The notes beneath the pieces are model-generated. The model was not told where the DNA came from. It did not search any database and was given only the letters and a program-made list of their open reading frames with translations. From contig JARGXX010000025.1 in assembly GCA_030374765.1 (NCBI GenBank), forward strand, positions 744,001 through 808,000: DNA of 64,000 nt, written 5' to 3'. Position 1 is the stretch's first letter, and each line of letters begins with the position of its first letter. The DNA is from Agarophyton chilense (Eukaryota > Rhodophyta > Florideophyceae > Gracilariales > Gracilariaceae). The translations under genes and the position numbers were made by a program. This document shows, piece after piece, positions 22,298 through 32,144 of the stretch.

Positions 22298-23377
22298 ATG
22301 GCGGGCATCAAACATGCAACCAAGAAAAAGTTTGCCAGGTCTACTACCCGCAAGAAGACTATTCATTCTGGAATTAGTTCAGAGTACACCACTCTACGCG
22401 GTCAGTTAACCTCTATATCATCTTCTGTCAAGACTCTCATGAAAGGGTTCAACACTGCCCGAGAGTCGTGGTTGGCCGTGGCCAAGGAGGAAAAGAGTTT
22501 CACTGAAACTCTTGCTGCCGCGTTTCCCGATGACGGACCCGTCAAGTCTCATGTCAAAGAAGTGGAAAGTGCAGTGCATCAGATGCAACAAAAAATGCTT
22601 GCCAACGAAGGTCCAGATACCCCACACAGCAAAATAGTTGCAGTTCTCGAGGGATATCTAAAACTTATCGACGATTTGGAGACCGACTGCGCTGATGTAG
22701 AGACTAGCTACACTGAGGTGTCACGCTACCAAAAGAAGGTGGACAAACTGCAAAAGAAACCGGGTAAGCGTCAGAAACAGCTGCAACGCAATCTTGAAAA
22801 ACTCAGTGTGGCAAGAGGGGCGCATCAGACCAAATTGGACGATATTGTGAAGAGGTTGAAGACTGCGCAGGAAAAACATCAAGTTGTGTTCCAGTGTGCC
22901 CACCATGCCTACTGGATTGCTCAGGATCGATATTTCACCACCGTGGAAAAGATCACCCAGTCTGTCAGATGGGAGAGTGTGTCTGTTCAAGAGCGCATCA
23001 CGGACATCGACATTCATGCCACTGAAAAGCTCGAACCTCTTCTTCGCGCAGTCGCGCTATTACCGCCGGTAACAGCCAGTGACATTACTACCCCACCTGC
23101 AATTCAGCCTCCGTCGCCAACCAAGCATCAAGACGAGGTCATCCCTTCCCCTGAAAAAGAGAAAGAGACAAAGGAAGAAAAGGATGAGGATGGGGAGCGC
23201 AAAACTGGGAAGGTTGGGGCTGACGACAGCAAAGCTGAAGCTGAGACGAGCAAACGTGCGTCGAGCAAAGCTGGAGAGAGCAAGGACAAAGCGAAGAAAC
23301 TTCCTGAAACACCGTTGTCCACTCCTCGGAAGGCAGTAGAGTCCGAGCCTGTTACTCCCGAAGTAAAGGCTTTGTAG
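22298..23377 (+). CDS. BAR-domain-like protein with charged tail
   Basis: 359 residues starting MAGIKHATKKKFAR. Residues about 20-245 are almost entirely helical with heptad character, including a basic stretch KKVDKLQKKPGKRQKQLQRN, the pattern of BAR domains, which bind and bend membranes as dimers. Residues 250-359 are low-complexity and rich in Lys, Glu, Ser and Pro, probably disordered. The call rests on helix pattern and basic stretch, so a general coiled-coil protein is possible. Another protein of similar build lies 2.8 kb downstream on the same strand. Confidence 0.6.
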   Translation: MAGIKHATKKKFARSTTRKKTIHSGISSEYTTLRGQLTSISSSVKTLMKGFNTARESWLAVAKEEKSFTETLAAAFPDDGPVKSHVKEVESAVHQMQQKMLANEGPDTPHSKIVAVLEGYLKLIDDLETDCADVETSYTEVSRYQKKVDKLQKKPGKRQKQLQRNLEKLSVARGAHQTKLDDIVKRLKTAQEKHQVVFQCAHHAYWIAQDRYFTTVEKITQSVRWESVSVQERITDIDIHATEKLEPLLRAVALLPPVTASDITTPPAIQPPSPTKHQDEVIPSPEKEKETKEEKDEDGERKTGKVGADDSKAEAETSKRASSKAGESKDKAKKLPETPLSTPRKAVESEPVTPEVKAL

Positions 23378-23550
23378 ATCGTATCGACTGATATCTAAAT
23401 GGTGAACTTGTGTCGGCAATAAGGGGCTCGTTTATTTTCGATGGGCCCGATGTGAGCAAGCAATGATTTTCGCGCAATACAATTTGAGCAATTCGTTTTC
23501 GTTAGGTTCGAGCTGTTATGGTTTGGGTTCTAATGCGTGACTGATAAATG
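23378..23550. other. Short 3' intergenic between convergent genes
   Basis: About 170 bases between the BAR-like stop and the SRP14 stop, both genes pointing inward. AT-rich, likely holding both polyadenylation regions. Confidence 0.4.
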
Positions 23551-23929
23551 TTAGTTTGAGCTGTTATTGTTCTTTCGATTGCGCTTCGGCTTTTGCAAGT
23601 CGGTCGCATTTGCTTTTATAATCGTAAACAAATCCATATGAAACCTTAAGTGGTCGCCGCTTGACACGACGCACGCGAGTTTGCGTTTACCATCCGTGGC
23701 GCGCACGAGGCAAGACGGAGGCTGAAGGTCTAATTTGTGTTTGCCCGTGTTTATGGGGCGCTCAACTCGTTTCATTGTGATCCACACAGATCCTTTTGTT
23801 TTGCTAAGTGAAGAGAAAAAAAGTGTTAGGAGATGCCCGAGAGGTGGTGTATGAGAAGCGGGGCTCTTACTTTTGGGTGTAGAGCTTGGAGAGCTCTGAC
23901 ATAAACGCGTTCTGGTCCAAGAACACCAT
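23551..23929 (-). CDS. SRP14: Signal recognition particle subunit SRP14, two exons
   Basis: Exon 1 is 23,929-23,871 and exon 2 is 23,803-23,551, giving 103 residues. The 67-nt intron begins GTAAGA and ends in TTAG. SRP14 pairs with SRP9 on the Alu part of SRP RNA and slows translation while the ribosome docks at the ER. Family marks: MVFLDQNAFMSELSKLY (human MVLLESEQFLTELTRLF), GSVWITMKR (human GSVYITLKK), CLVRATDGKRKLACVVSS (human CLLRATDGKKKISTVVSS), and a basic Asn-rich C-terminus. The family similarity fixes both exons. Confidence 0.93.
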
Positions 23930-24741
23930 TGTCTCTGACAAAGCTGGTTGTAGTTCTGCGCGACTAGGAAGAGTTGGTGAGAAGGTAAAATAGAAGCGAT
24001 TGGACGGAGAAGAAGGGGTGAGGCTCAGACTCTGAAGGGTCTCCAAACGGGCAGAAGCACGAGGATGGTATGCTGAACTAGCTGAACTAGCTCGACTAGC
24101 AGGTAAATCTATCTACCGTTGGTGCCCTTCGGAGTTCACAACGCGAAAACGGAAAAAAGAGACAAAGAACCACACTTTTCCAATCATTGTGACCAAAAAC
24201 TGAAAAGTCAAAAAAAAATTCTTGGATCGACAGGTGACTGCTGGCCGATGGGCGATTTTGGGCCGAAAGGTCTATGTTTAGACATGACGCCGTCGGTGAT
24301 CCACGCACGATTCCGCCTCCTCTTTCGAGACGATAGTCAACAGAAGTCTGTGAAGTCACTTCACTCTGCAATGCATTTGACCATATCGTCTTATAACACC
24401 TCTGTGGGAAACTAATTGTCTCAAGGTAAGATAGTGGAAGGGAAAGACATTTGTGTCGCAAGTGTGCTGTGCTGCGTTCTGCAAGCTGTGATCACACGAA
24501 CACGCAGAGCATACGGTGAACGGGCTATTAAAGTGTATTGGAGAGGGCTCGATGCGGACGAGTGGTATTTCGGACTGTATTTTGTTCAAGTTCAATACTC
24601 AATGCACGACCCGCAAGTCGGTTCAAGGCGCGAGCGTGTGAAAATCGCACGGGTGGTTGTTCAGCAACGGTACTCTCTGGCTCACGTAGTGACGCCCCAG
24701 CTGATAGCAGCACACACATGCAATCGAGCGCAGACAGCAGG
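23930..24741. other. Divergent intergenic region between SRP14 and SEN34
   Basis: About 800 bases that must contain both promoters. A short CTAG-rich repeat (gctgaactagctgaactag) lies at about 24,070-24,100. Open frames here are shadows or short and have no motif. Confidence 0.4.
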
Positions 24742-25815
24742 ATGGCTTCGGCAAGCGATTGCTCAATGGCGTTACCCATTCGTGTGTACATGACACGAAG
24801 CAGCAGCAGCAGCCGGGAATCTTTTTCAACGGTGTGGGACAGCAGGCATGCGATGTACATTCGCAACAAGCTTCGTTTACTGGGGGACTTTTGCGGGACT
24901 CTTCCGAAGCACATCGCGCAGAACCAGTACTTGTCGCTGCCGCTGGTGCTCTCGTACGAGGAGACGGTGTTCGGGGTGATGAAAGGATACTTTGCGGTTG
25001 TGAGCGACGACGAATGCGATTACAGGCCGGTGGAGGGCGCAGCGGAGGCGTTCTGGAAGGCGCGGGAGGAGGACGTGGAGCGGCAGGTGGACGAAAGCGT
25101 GCGACAGAATGTGGCGGAACGGGAGCGACGCAAGGGCGGCGGGCTGCAGGGGGTGCGGGGAGGCCGCAAACGGAGGCACGAAGAAGCAATGGAACAGACG
25201 GAGGAGGAGGACGGGCCGCTGCGGAAGGTGGCGCGTACGGTATGGCGGTGGATCGGTGAGCGTCTCGGGTGGGGCGCGACGGCGACGGCCGAGGCGACAA
25301 TTGAGGCAACGGCCGAGGCAATGGGGCGCGACGGCGACGATAACGACGATAACGACGATAACTACGGGGAAGAGAAAAACAAAGAGAAAGAGGAGGGCGT
25401 GAGGCAACGGCTACAGACGCAGGCGCGCGCAACGGCGATGGTGATAACGAGCACAGCGGGGCGCACGGACGAAGGCGCGCAACGCGTGCGGCGGCGCGTG
25501 TGGCAGCCGAGTGGACGCGAGCAGCGGCGGCTGCGTGAGCGACTGGCAGTGCTGGAAGACCTACACGAGCGCGGCTACTTTGTGTCGTGCGGCGCCAAGT
25601 TCGGCGCCGACGTGCTGGCGTACGCTGGACCGCCTCACATATTCCATGCCGCGCTGGCCGTGGTGGTTCTGAGCGGCGCGCAGCGCGTCGACGCGCGCGC
25701 CATCGTCGCTATGGGTCGTCTTGGTGACGCTACTCGAAAGCGCGCCGTTGCTGCGTTTGTTCGCGCTGGCCGCGTGCGCTACGTTGGCGTGCAGTGGGAG
25801 GAGACCTTGCCGTAA
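24742..25815 (+). CDS. SEN34: tRNA-splicing endonuclease subunit SEN34 (catalytic)
   Basis: 357 residues if the ATG at 24,742 is used; Met at 24,766 is equally possible. SEN34 cuts the 3' splice site of intron-containing tRNA precursors. The N-terminal fold (about 10-80) has LGDFCGTLPKH and LSLPLVLSYEE, matching the family start. The catalytic domain is at the C-terminus, with GYFVSCGAKFGADVLAY, FHAAL and ATRKRAV placing the triad at about Tyr294, His302 and Lys333. All three are present, so it should be active. The middle holds an unconserved charged stretch with DDNDDNDDN (about 198-206) encoded by a triplet repeat. GC-rich compared with neighbours. Confidence 0.9.
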   Translation: MASASDCSMALPIRVYMTRSSSSSRESFSTVWDSRHAMYIRNKLRLLGDFCGTLPKHIAQNQYLSLPLVLSYEETVFGVMKGYFAVVSDDECDYRPVEGAAEAFWKAREEDVERQVDESVRQNVAERERRKGGGLQGVRGGRKRRHEEAMEQTEEEDGPLRKVARTVWRWIGERLGWGATATAEATIEATAEAMGRDGDDNDDNDDNYGEEKNKEKEEGVRQRLQTQARATAMVITSTAGRTDEGAQRVRRRVWQPSGREQRRLRERLAVLEDLHERGYFVSCGAKFGADVLAYAGPPHIFHAALAVVVLSGAQRVDARAIVAMGRLGDATRKRAVAAFVRAGRVRYVGVQWEETLP

Positions 25816-26208
25816 GTCTCTAAAGGGAAAGTGCCCCGGTCAGCACACTGGAGGGGCGCATACGACTATACTTGTAGTACACAACGCGCTCATTTCCGCG
25901 TCTTTCTGTACTTGGGCGTGCGCCGCGCACCGCCGCTGCCCCGCTGTGCCGCAGCACAGCTGTGCACCACCTTGTGCCCGTTCAACGTTGCGAAACGCAT
26001 ACCCACGCTGCGTAACGGTCGCGCGTCCCGCCGCCGCCGCCCCCCACCCCCCACCTCAACCCCACCTCCTCTCTTCTCTTAGCGCTAGTATTAAAGCGCC
26101 GCCTTTCGCGCTATGTTCCTCCGCAGACCGCCCTCGCCAGCTATCCCTGCTTGTGTGAGCGCTGCCTCTCCGTCGCCCGCGCCTCCAGCCTAATTTGGCA
26201 CCCCCAAC
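25816..26208. promoter_or_regulatory. Intergenic, C-rich leader of the second BAR-like gene
   Basis: About 390 bases. A strongly C-rich stretch (ccccccaccccccacc) lies at about 26,040-26,070, just upstream of a TATTAAAG-like AT patch at about 26,088. This could be promoter sequence of the next gene, but no motif is proven. Confidence 0.3.
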
Positions 26209-26934
26209 ATGTCTTGGATGAGGAAGTTTGGCTCGCTCAACATTCGCAGAGACCGCGCTCACGACCCCGAGTTTCACAAGGCTAAGACACAGCTCAGCAA
26301 TGTGGCCACCGCCTTGGAGGCTTGTGTCGACGCCCTGGACACCTTACAGCGCGATTACGACCGCCTTTACTCGGGCGTGCGCAAGTTTGCCAATGACTTT
26401 TACTCCCTCTACCCGTCCAACGATGAAGTGCGTCGCATGGGCGAATGCACCGTTAACAGCGCCGATCGACTGCTTGAAGACGTGCAGAGCCGCGTCAACG
26501 CCCCCGAAAATACCACTATTCATATCATTGATCGCCAAATAAAGGCGTATCTGCAAGAGATTCGCAACCTGCAGAAGGAGTTTCGCAACGTTGCTCACCA
26601 ACGAGCTGACTACGAGGCGGAGAGGGACCGTCTCGATCGCGCCGAGAGAAGGGGTGTGGATGACGACCGTCGCACATACCTACACGACCAGATGAGCAAC
26701 AAAAAGACCCTCTACGAAGCCACCCTACGTGGTATCACCCATCGTCTTGACTCCACGTACAACAAGCATGCACAGGTGTTTCAAGCTGCGTGGACTGCTT
26801 ACATACTTCGCCTGGACGAGGGCAAGAGTTTGTTGGATAAGCACTTGCGATCTCACCGCTCGCACGCCAAGCGCCTCGAAAAAGATGTACTGCGTATGCA
26901 GCTAGGACGCTTGGAACTGGCACTGGAAGAATGA
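26209..26934 (+). CDS. BAR-domain-like protein, compact
   Basis: 241 residues starting MSWMRKFGSLNIRRDRAHD. Almost wholly helical: FHKAKTQLSNVATALEACVDALDTL and the long segment from about 130 to 240 have coiled-coil character and mixed basic patches, fitting a BAR domain with an N-terminal basic, amphipathic start. It lacks the disordered tail of the protein at 22,298. Probable role: membrane binding or bending in endocytosis or trafficking, by fold inference. It could be a distant paralogue of that protein. Confidence 0.6.
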   Translation: MSWMRKFGSLNIRRDRAHDPEFHKAKTQLSNVATALEACVDALDTLQRDYDRLYSGVRKFANDFYSLYPSNDEVRRMGECTVNSADRLLEDVQSRVNAPENTTIHIIDRQIKAYLQEIRNLQKEFRNVAHQRADYEAERDRLDRAERRGVDDDRRTYLHDQMSNKKTLYEATLRGITHRLDSTYNKHAQVFQAAWTAYILRLDEGKSLLDKHLRSHRSHAKRLEKDVLRMQLGRLELALEE

Positions 26935-28348
26935 GCATTGTACTATTGTGCGCTAAGTCGTCTCCTTGTACTTTCTGTCGCTTTAATCCTTATTTCCGTC
27001 GCTTATGTCTATACCTCGCTTACGCAAGTCGGCCCGACCCCCCATTTTTCTCATGCATTTGTTCAGCAAGCTCTTTAGTACCAAACACGTCTCACTGTTT
27101 GTCAACATGTTCGAGTGTTTCCGTCTTGCGCATGCAGTTGGACTTAAATGCTTAGATTGACTTACTCCTCTTATCAATATTTTTCATGCAAGACTGTTTC
27201 GACTCCTAGCTCGCCAAAACACAAGTGTAGAGCGATCATGCCGATTAACACTCCTCACATGGCCTGAAGCCAGATCGGAGCCTGGGCCTTGAGCTGATCT
27301 AGTGATGACAGTTGACCTGGACACTCACGGTGAGCTATTCAACTGGTGTTTCAAAAAGACATCGCCACAGAAGCACTAGGCTTGGACAATGTTTGCCACA
27401 AACGGCGAAAGATCGCGATCCCAATCGTTTCGTGTCCACATGAAGTTATGGCGTCCCACACAATCTTGAATGGCAAATGGGGAAACGAGAATGTATTTTT
27501 ATTGGCAATTTCGAGAAGTGACGACGACCATACTAACGGTATGAAACGGTTGGAAACGACGGCACTTCGTCGAGCGTCTATCACTGGTGCATCGCCGTTG
27601 TCCGCCAACATCGCCCAAGCGTCGTTTGTTTTTCGCAAACTTCCCTCCGCACCACACGGCAACACATGGACTATCAGTCACACATCCCAAGTAAACACTC
27701 TTTACTTGACGTGCAAATTCCTTGCACCTCTGGCACCTATGCCGGTAATGCTCAACTAGAATATTCGAACAGAGTTCGAATGCTCTGGCCACTGCAAGTG
27801 TGCAAAATAAAAGAACGCTTAATTTCGCATCCATCGTCTATATACGTCATAAATCTATTTGACGTAACGAGTCACTCAGCGCTTGAATGGCTTGAATAAG
27901 TCGCTTAATGCATCCGATGTAGTCCACCTTCGCGTAATGCTCTACCGATTCGTTACCGTTGGTAACTTCGCAAAACTGCCGACGAATGGATTGCACGAAG
28001 AACAGCCCTTGGCAGGCTTGGGAACGAGATTCAGGCAGATCGTCTCTCGCTTAAAAATTCAAATTTAAAATTTCCGGACATGATCGTATGGCAATCTGAA
28101 CTTGGTCAGTGGTACTTTCATGAGGACTGTGCCGTCGCCTCTGTACCTACGGGCGCAGCGGCTGACCCGGAGCCTGGGCTTCCCGATTCCCGATGGCACA
28201 GTGAGTGAAACACGAGAAGACCAGTACTTCTACGTCCACTTCCCTCCTCTACTCCTTCGACCAGGACGCCCATAAAACGAAATCAGACGCCTTTCCCTGT
28301 CGTCCTTGAGTGCTGCCCGGTCTCTACATTCAACGGAAGCGCGCGAAA
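26935..28348. other. Intergenic, one doubtful small secreted-type frame
   Basis: About 1.4 kb. Most of it holds nothing I support. A minus-strand frame at 27,499-27,834 is listed separately. The last 150 bases before SKA1 are its likely promoter and leader. Confidence 0.4.
27499..27834 (-). CDS. Doubtful small Cys-rich frame with signal-peptide-like start
   Basis: 111 residues from an ATG. The first 19 (MDAKLSVLLFCTLAVARAF) look like a secretory signal peptide, followed by several cysteines (CQRC, a Cys-rich middle) and a basic end. An overlapping minus frame (27,351-27,665) reads more like protein in its second half, so a spliced gene is possible, but I could not place an intron with confidence. 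It may be chance. Confidence 0.2.
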   Translation of the reverse strand: MDAKLSVLLFCTLAVARAFELCSNILVEHYRHRCQRCKEFARQVKSVYLGCVTDSPCVAVWCGGKFAKNKRRLGDVGGQRRCTSDRRSTKCRRFQPFHTVSMVVVTSRNCQ

Positions 28349-29281
28349 ATGGACACTCCTATCTGCACAAAACCTTCACCCATCGAGGAATGGAATTCCA
28401 ACTTTAACAACCAAGTTTCTGCACTTCGCGCACTTCTTCCCGTGCGTTCTGCTGGAAATGGAGATGCAGCTGACGAGCAAGTGTCAACGGCTTTTGAAGC
28501 GGCTTGCAAATCGCTAGCAGACGTTGACCAAATGTTTTCCACATTGAAACAATACATTCAACAGGAAGAAGCGCAACTGAATCAACTTAAAAAACTCCAA
28601 AGCCATATACAGAGAGCTTCTTCTCAGATGAAGTTCATAGAAAAACAAATGCCGGAAGAACTGCAGGCTTCTCTCAATGCTACCGATCGTGATCAGGAAG
28701 GTATGCCTCTGTCCCGACCCAATTCGAAAGATTCCGAGGAAAGCAATGTGCTTGTCAACAACACGGGCAACCGCCCTACCAAGAGTATGATTGAAAGAAA
28801 TTCCTCACTGCGGGGCAAGAAACCGCCGCCCGCTAAGAGCCCGATCAAAACAACATCGAAAACGACGAAACGACGCGGGGGAAAGTCGCGAGAAGAACCA
28901 ATCTCAGATCCACCGCAGATTCGATATGTGACGCAAGAAGAACTCGATGAGGCACCGCAGTACGTCAAGGGACGCCTATCTGTCGAGAAGATCAGCACGG
29001 TTGTTGACAAATTTAATGTTATTCTTGAAAAGAAATACACACTTCTAAGCAGACCGTTCCGAGAGCTCACTTCACAAGAAATGTCGAAGTATGAAGATCT
29101 CCGGGATGCGTTTTGTCCAGAAGTAAGCGGTAGAGAATTTCTTACAGATTCTGAAATCAAGGGCTTCGGAGAGTGTCGAATGGATGCCGCTGTAAAATCT
29201 GTCGTCAATATCCTCCGACATGTTGGTGCGATGAAAGAAATTCGCGGGAAGAACAGGACCCGCATCTTCATCATCAACTAA
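28349..29281 (+). CDS. SKA1: Spindle and kinetochore-associated protein SKA1
   Basis: 310 residues from the ATG at 28,349. SKA1 is part of the SKA complex, which couples kinetochores to depolymerising microtubules. The N-terminal 20-110 are coiled-coil (QMFSTLKQYIQQEEAQLNQLKK), the middle is basic and disordered, and the C-terminal domain (about 180-310) matches the SKA1 microtubule-binding domain: IRYVTQEELDEAPQYVKGRL, then NVILEKKY, and near the end VVNILRHVGAMKEIRG. The extreme C-terminus TRIFIIN resembles the family end. Intronless. Its stop overlaps the 3' end of the next gene by 8 bp. Confidence 0.88.
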   Translation: MDTPICTKPSPIEEWNSNFNNQVSALRALLPVRSAGNGDAADEQVSTAFEAACKSLADVDQMFSTLKQYIQQEEAQLNQLKKLQSHIQRASSQMKFIEKQMPEELQASLNATDRDQEGMPLSRPNSKDSEESNVLVNNTGNRPTKSMIERNSSLRGKKPPPAKSPIKTTSKTTKRRGGKSREEPISDPPQIRYVTQEELDEAPQYVKGRLSVEKISTVVDKFNVILEKKYTLLSRPFRELTSQEMSKYEDLRDAFCPEVSGREFLTDSEIKGFGECRMDAAVKSVVNILRHVGAMKEIRGKNRTRIFIIN

Positions 29282-30067
29282 GCATGGCTTTCAATCTCAG
29301 TTGCAGTGTGAATATTAAGGGATCTGAACAGCTAATGACGGCAACATCCTCTACTATTTCATTCGAAGTACTCACCAGACCTTCTTCCCCAAATGAAAGA
29401 GGCCCATCCACGTTCCACTTCAATCCCTGAGTGTGCACCTGCTTCACTGGTCGTCCAACGGGTATTAAGCCACAGGTAGGTCCCTCGACTGATGGATTAA
29501 TGGACACATGATGTATGCCGGGTGGGAGTGCCACGATCCCATTTTTCTCGTCCAGCCATATAATGACTCTTCCCAATTCGGCAGTTGAGAAGAGGGTGTT
29601 CAGATTTCCGAGGGTTTGATCAAATCGCCCACCATGGCCCCCCATGACAACAATTGGTTTTGTTGATGCTTTACTCAATACTAAGCGGGTTGCCTTCTGG
29701 AAGTCATTGTAATCTTGAGACTCATCTCTTATGATATCCGTGCCCTTTGATTGATAATATGAACGAGTTTGAGGATTAATGGAGTCCAAGTCCCCGATTA
29801 TATGAGAAGGGGTCCGGTCAGGGGAACAAGCATGAAGCAGGTTTGCTGCTCCGTCCGCGCATATTGTGGGTTCATTGCTTGGCCATACAGCCGTAAGAAG
29901 TGGCTGGGAAAGTGACGGGCCGTTCAGTAGAACAAGAGCTGCGATAGAATTTGGGACATTCAAGACGTCATGCTGAGAAATGTTTGGTTAGCCTGCGTCG
30001 AGGTTGAACGTCTATGTTCATGTCTGCAACTTACCAATCGATGGCGAAACACGCAGGAGCTATCCAT
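29274..30067 (-). CDS. TPK1: Thiamin pyrophosphokinase, two exons
   Basis: Exon 1 is only 33 nt (30,067-30,035, MDSSCVFRHRL), the intron is 62 nt (GTAAGT to CTAAC to CAG), and exon 2 is 29,972-29,274, giving 243 residues. The enzyme transfers pyrophosphate from ATP to thiamin, forming the cofactor. Motifs: ICADGAANLL, IGDLDSINP, SQDYNDFQKA (metal and substrate site), GGHGGRFDQTLGN and, in the thiamin-binding C-terminal domain, TQGLKWNVDG. Without the small first exon no in-frame ATG precedes the domain, which is the reason for proposing it. Confidence 0.9.
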
Positions 30068-30854
30068 CGAGAAATCGATTGCGCTCAAAAGAAACGAATT
30101 TGGTTTGGCACCCTTGCCGAGTTGTAGGGTGCTATGTATGTTTTTGCGCCGATGTCCTCAAATTGTGTTGTACCTTACAACTCGTAGAATACATGTCATG
30201 TAGAAAGTAGGCTGAATTACGAAACGATCACACAGGGATAACTCTTTTGCAATATGTGCTGCAGTCGGAGTAAAGGGCTAGCAATTCCTTACCGTCTACC
30301 TAGTAATCTTCAGTACATAATTACTGTGCCAGGTACATGAGAAGATTGTGAAGTATCTCTCTACTAGCTAGCTAGCTAGTGGACGAGAGCAGCAAACTTG
30401 CAGAAAACCCCTGCCAAGCATGCGTAGAATAGCTATGCAAATTAAGGCTCCGAAAAGATTGCAATAACAGGCGTGAATTTGGACAATTGTGTGTTGTTCA
30501 TTCGTGATGCTTCAGAAACTGAATTATGGTTGGTTGTTTCGAATAACTCCTCTTACCGAGCCGATCTCGATGTCAAGATTCGCCAATCAACCCACCGATG
30601 TCTTTGAAGAGTGCTGCCCTTGGTAAATGCGAAACGGTATCACACAGACCAGTGGAAACCTTTCTGGTGGACGAGTTGGGATTCTTGTATTACATCTTCT
30701 AAACTGCACTGGGCTCTAGATTCGGAGGAGAAAGATTTGGGCCTCAGCTTCCTGCAACCTGCTCTCAGACGGAACCAGGACCTTTAAGGAGCAAAGCTCT
30801 CAACATTAGTGTTGGTGCACTACATCTACGAAAAGGACGAGTCGAGATTCACTT
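30068..30854. other. Divergent intergenic region
   Basis: About 790 bases between thiamin pyrophosphokinase and the reductase-like gene. A short (CTAG)n repeat lies at about 30,362-30,379. No gene seen. Confidence 0.45.
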
Positions 30855-31952
30855 ATGGCGTTTGTTACCTGCAGTCCTCTCTTTCGAGGTAGGGCATTTG
30901 TTTCCAATCGCTGCGCCATAGAGAAGCCCTCAGCCCTTAGGTCTCGGTCAAACCTGAGGATGCAAACGTGGAGTGACCCGGCAGTTACGCAAGAATATAT
31001 GGATTTCTTGTCTGGAGAAAATCAAAGGGAAGCTACAACCGATTGCCAGTCTACGATTGTAGGCCATGGACGAATTGGTGAGTTCTTGCGGTCTCAGGGT
31101 GACGGGACGGATCTCGTAATATTGCGAGGACAAGAAATCCCTCCAGACGCTCCGGGACCTGTGTATCTCTGCACCAGAAACGACGACCTCGAAGAGATTA
31201 TTAAGAATTGCCCACCTGAAAAAAAAGATGATCTTGTCTTTCTCCAAAATGGAATGTTGGAAAGATTTCTACGCAAGCATGACTGTTCCAAAAACACCCA
31301 AGCAAATGTTTACTTTGCCGTCCCGAAGAAAGGAGCAAAACCAAAAGATGGCATCACTGAGACTAATCCGGAGGGACTTACCGCCGTCTGTGGAAAATGG
31401 GAAGGAGCCTTCGCTGAGAGATTGGAAAAAGCGAAATTGACCTGCAAGATTCTGAAAGAAAGAGATTTTAGACGCAGTCAGCTTGAAAAGCTCATCTGGA
31501 TATCGGTCTTTAATCTTGTCGGCACCGTGCATGGAAATATTCCAATGGGTGAAGTTGCAAGCATGCATGTTAACGAGGTGACGGAAATGAGCATTGAGCT
31601 TTCGATTATGATTCGCTTTACGTTGACGGTTGGAATGATGAGCGACATTGAGAAAAGATTAATTGCCTACGCAAAGAGCGTGAAGGACTTTCCCACAGCA
31701 CTCAAGGAATTCAAGTGGCGAAATGGATTTTTCTATGATTACTCAATGCTTGCCAAAAAAAACGGGTTGTCTGATCCTACTCCAATGCATACGTAAGTGA
31801 CCAAACTTCAAAAAACCCCTAACCTGCGACGACACGAGATGTGCACTCTGTATCACTAACAAACCTCGCTTCTTCACGAACCCTTGCATCATGTTTACGC
31901 CATAAGTGGGTATTTGGAAGATGGAAAAAAGATGGGCATCATCGATTGGTAG
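30855..31952 (+). CDS. Plastid ketopantoate-reductase-like (ApbA/PanE type) protein, two exons
   Basis: Exon 1 is 30,855-31,792 and exon 2 is 31,907-31,952, giving 327 residues. The 114-nt intron begins GTAAGT and ends in AAG. Without it the frame stops inside the donor. The first 35 residues are rich in Ser, Arg and Ala and low in acid residues, as in plastid transit peptides. A Rossmann-type IVGHGRIGEFL (about 67-77) and a later FLQNGM element suit an NAD(P)-dependent reductase of the ketopantoate reductase superfamily. The C-terminal helical half (WISVFNLVGTVHGNIPMGEV) also fits. The substrate is not known to me, and the catalytic residues were not traced. Confidence 0.65.
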
Positions 31953-32144
31953 CAAGTGGGTGGGTGTTTGTATTCTTAGCCCGTTGCGTAAAATACAATG
32001 TTCAACTCATGTGCTGTCTTAAGTTGGCTCCATCTGTGAGATTATTATAAACAGTTGTTTTACCACGTTTCCTGTTTCGCTGCATGTTTGCGTGCTTCCA
32101 TTGCACCGATTACGGGATAAGAGAATATAACGGATAGTTTAGCG

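Noticed and set aside
24623-25432. Minus-strand frame of 269 codons
   Set aside because: Pro/Arg-rich shadow of SEN34.
27346-27759. 137-codon plus frame
   Set aside because: Overlaps two minus-strand candidates and shows no domain.
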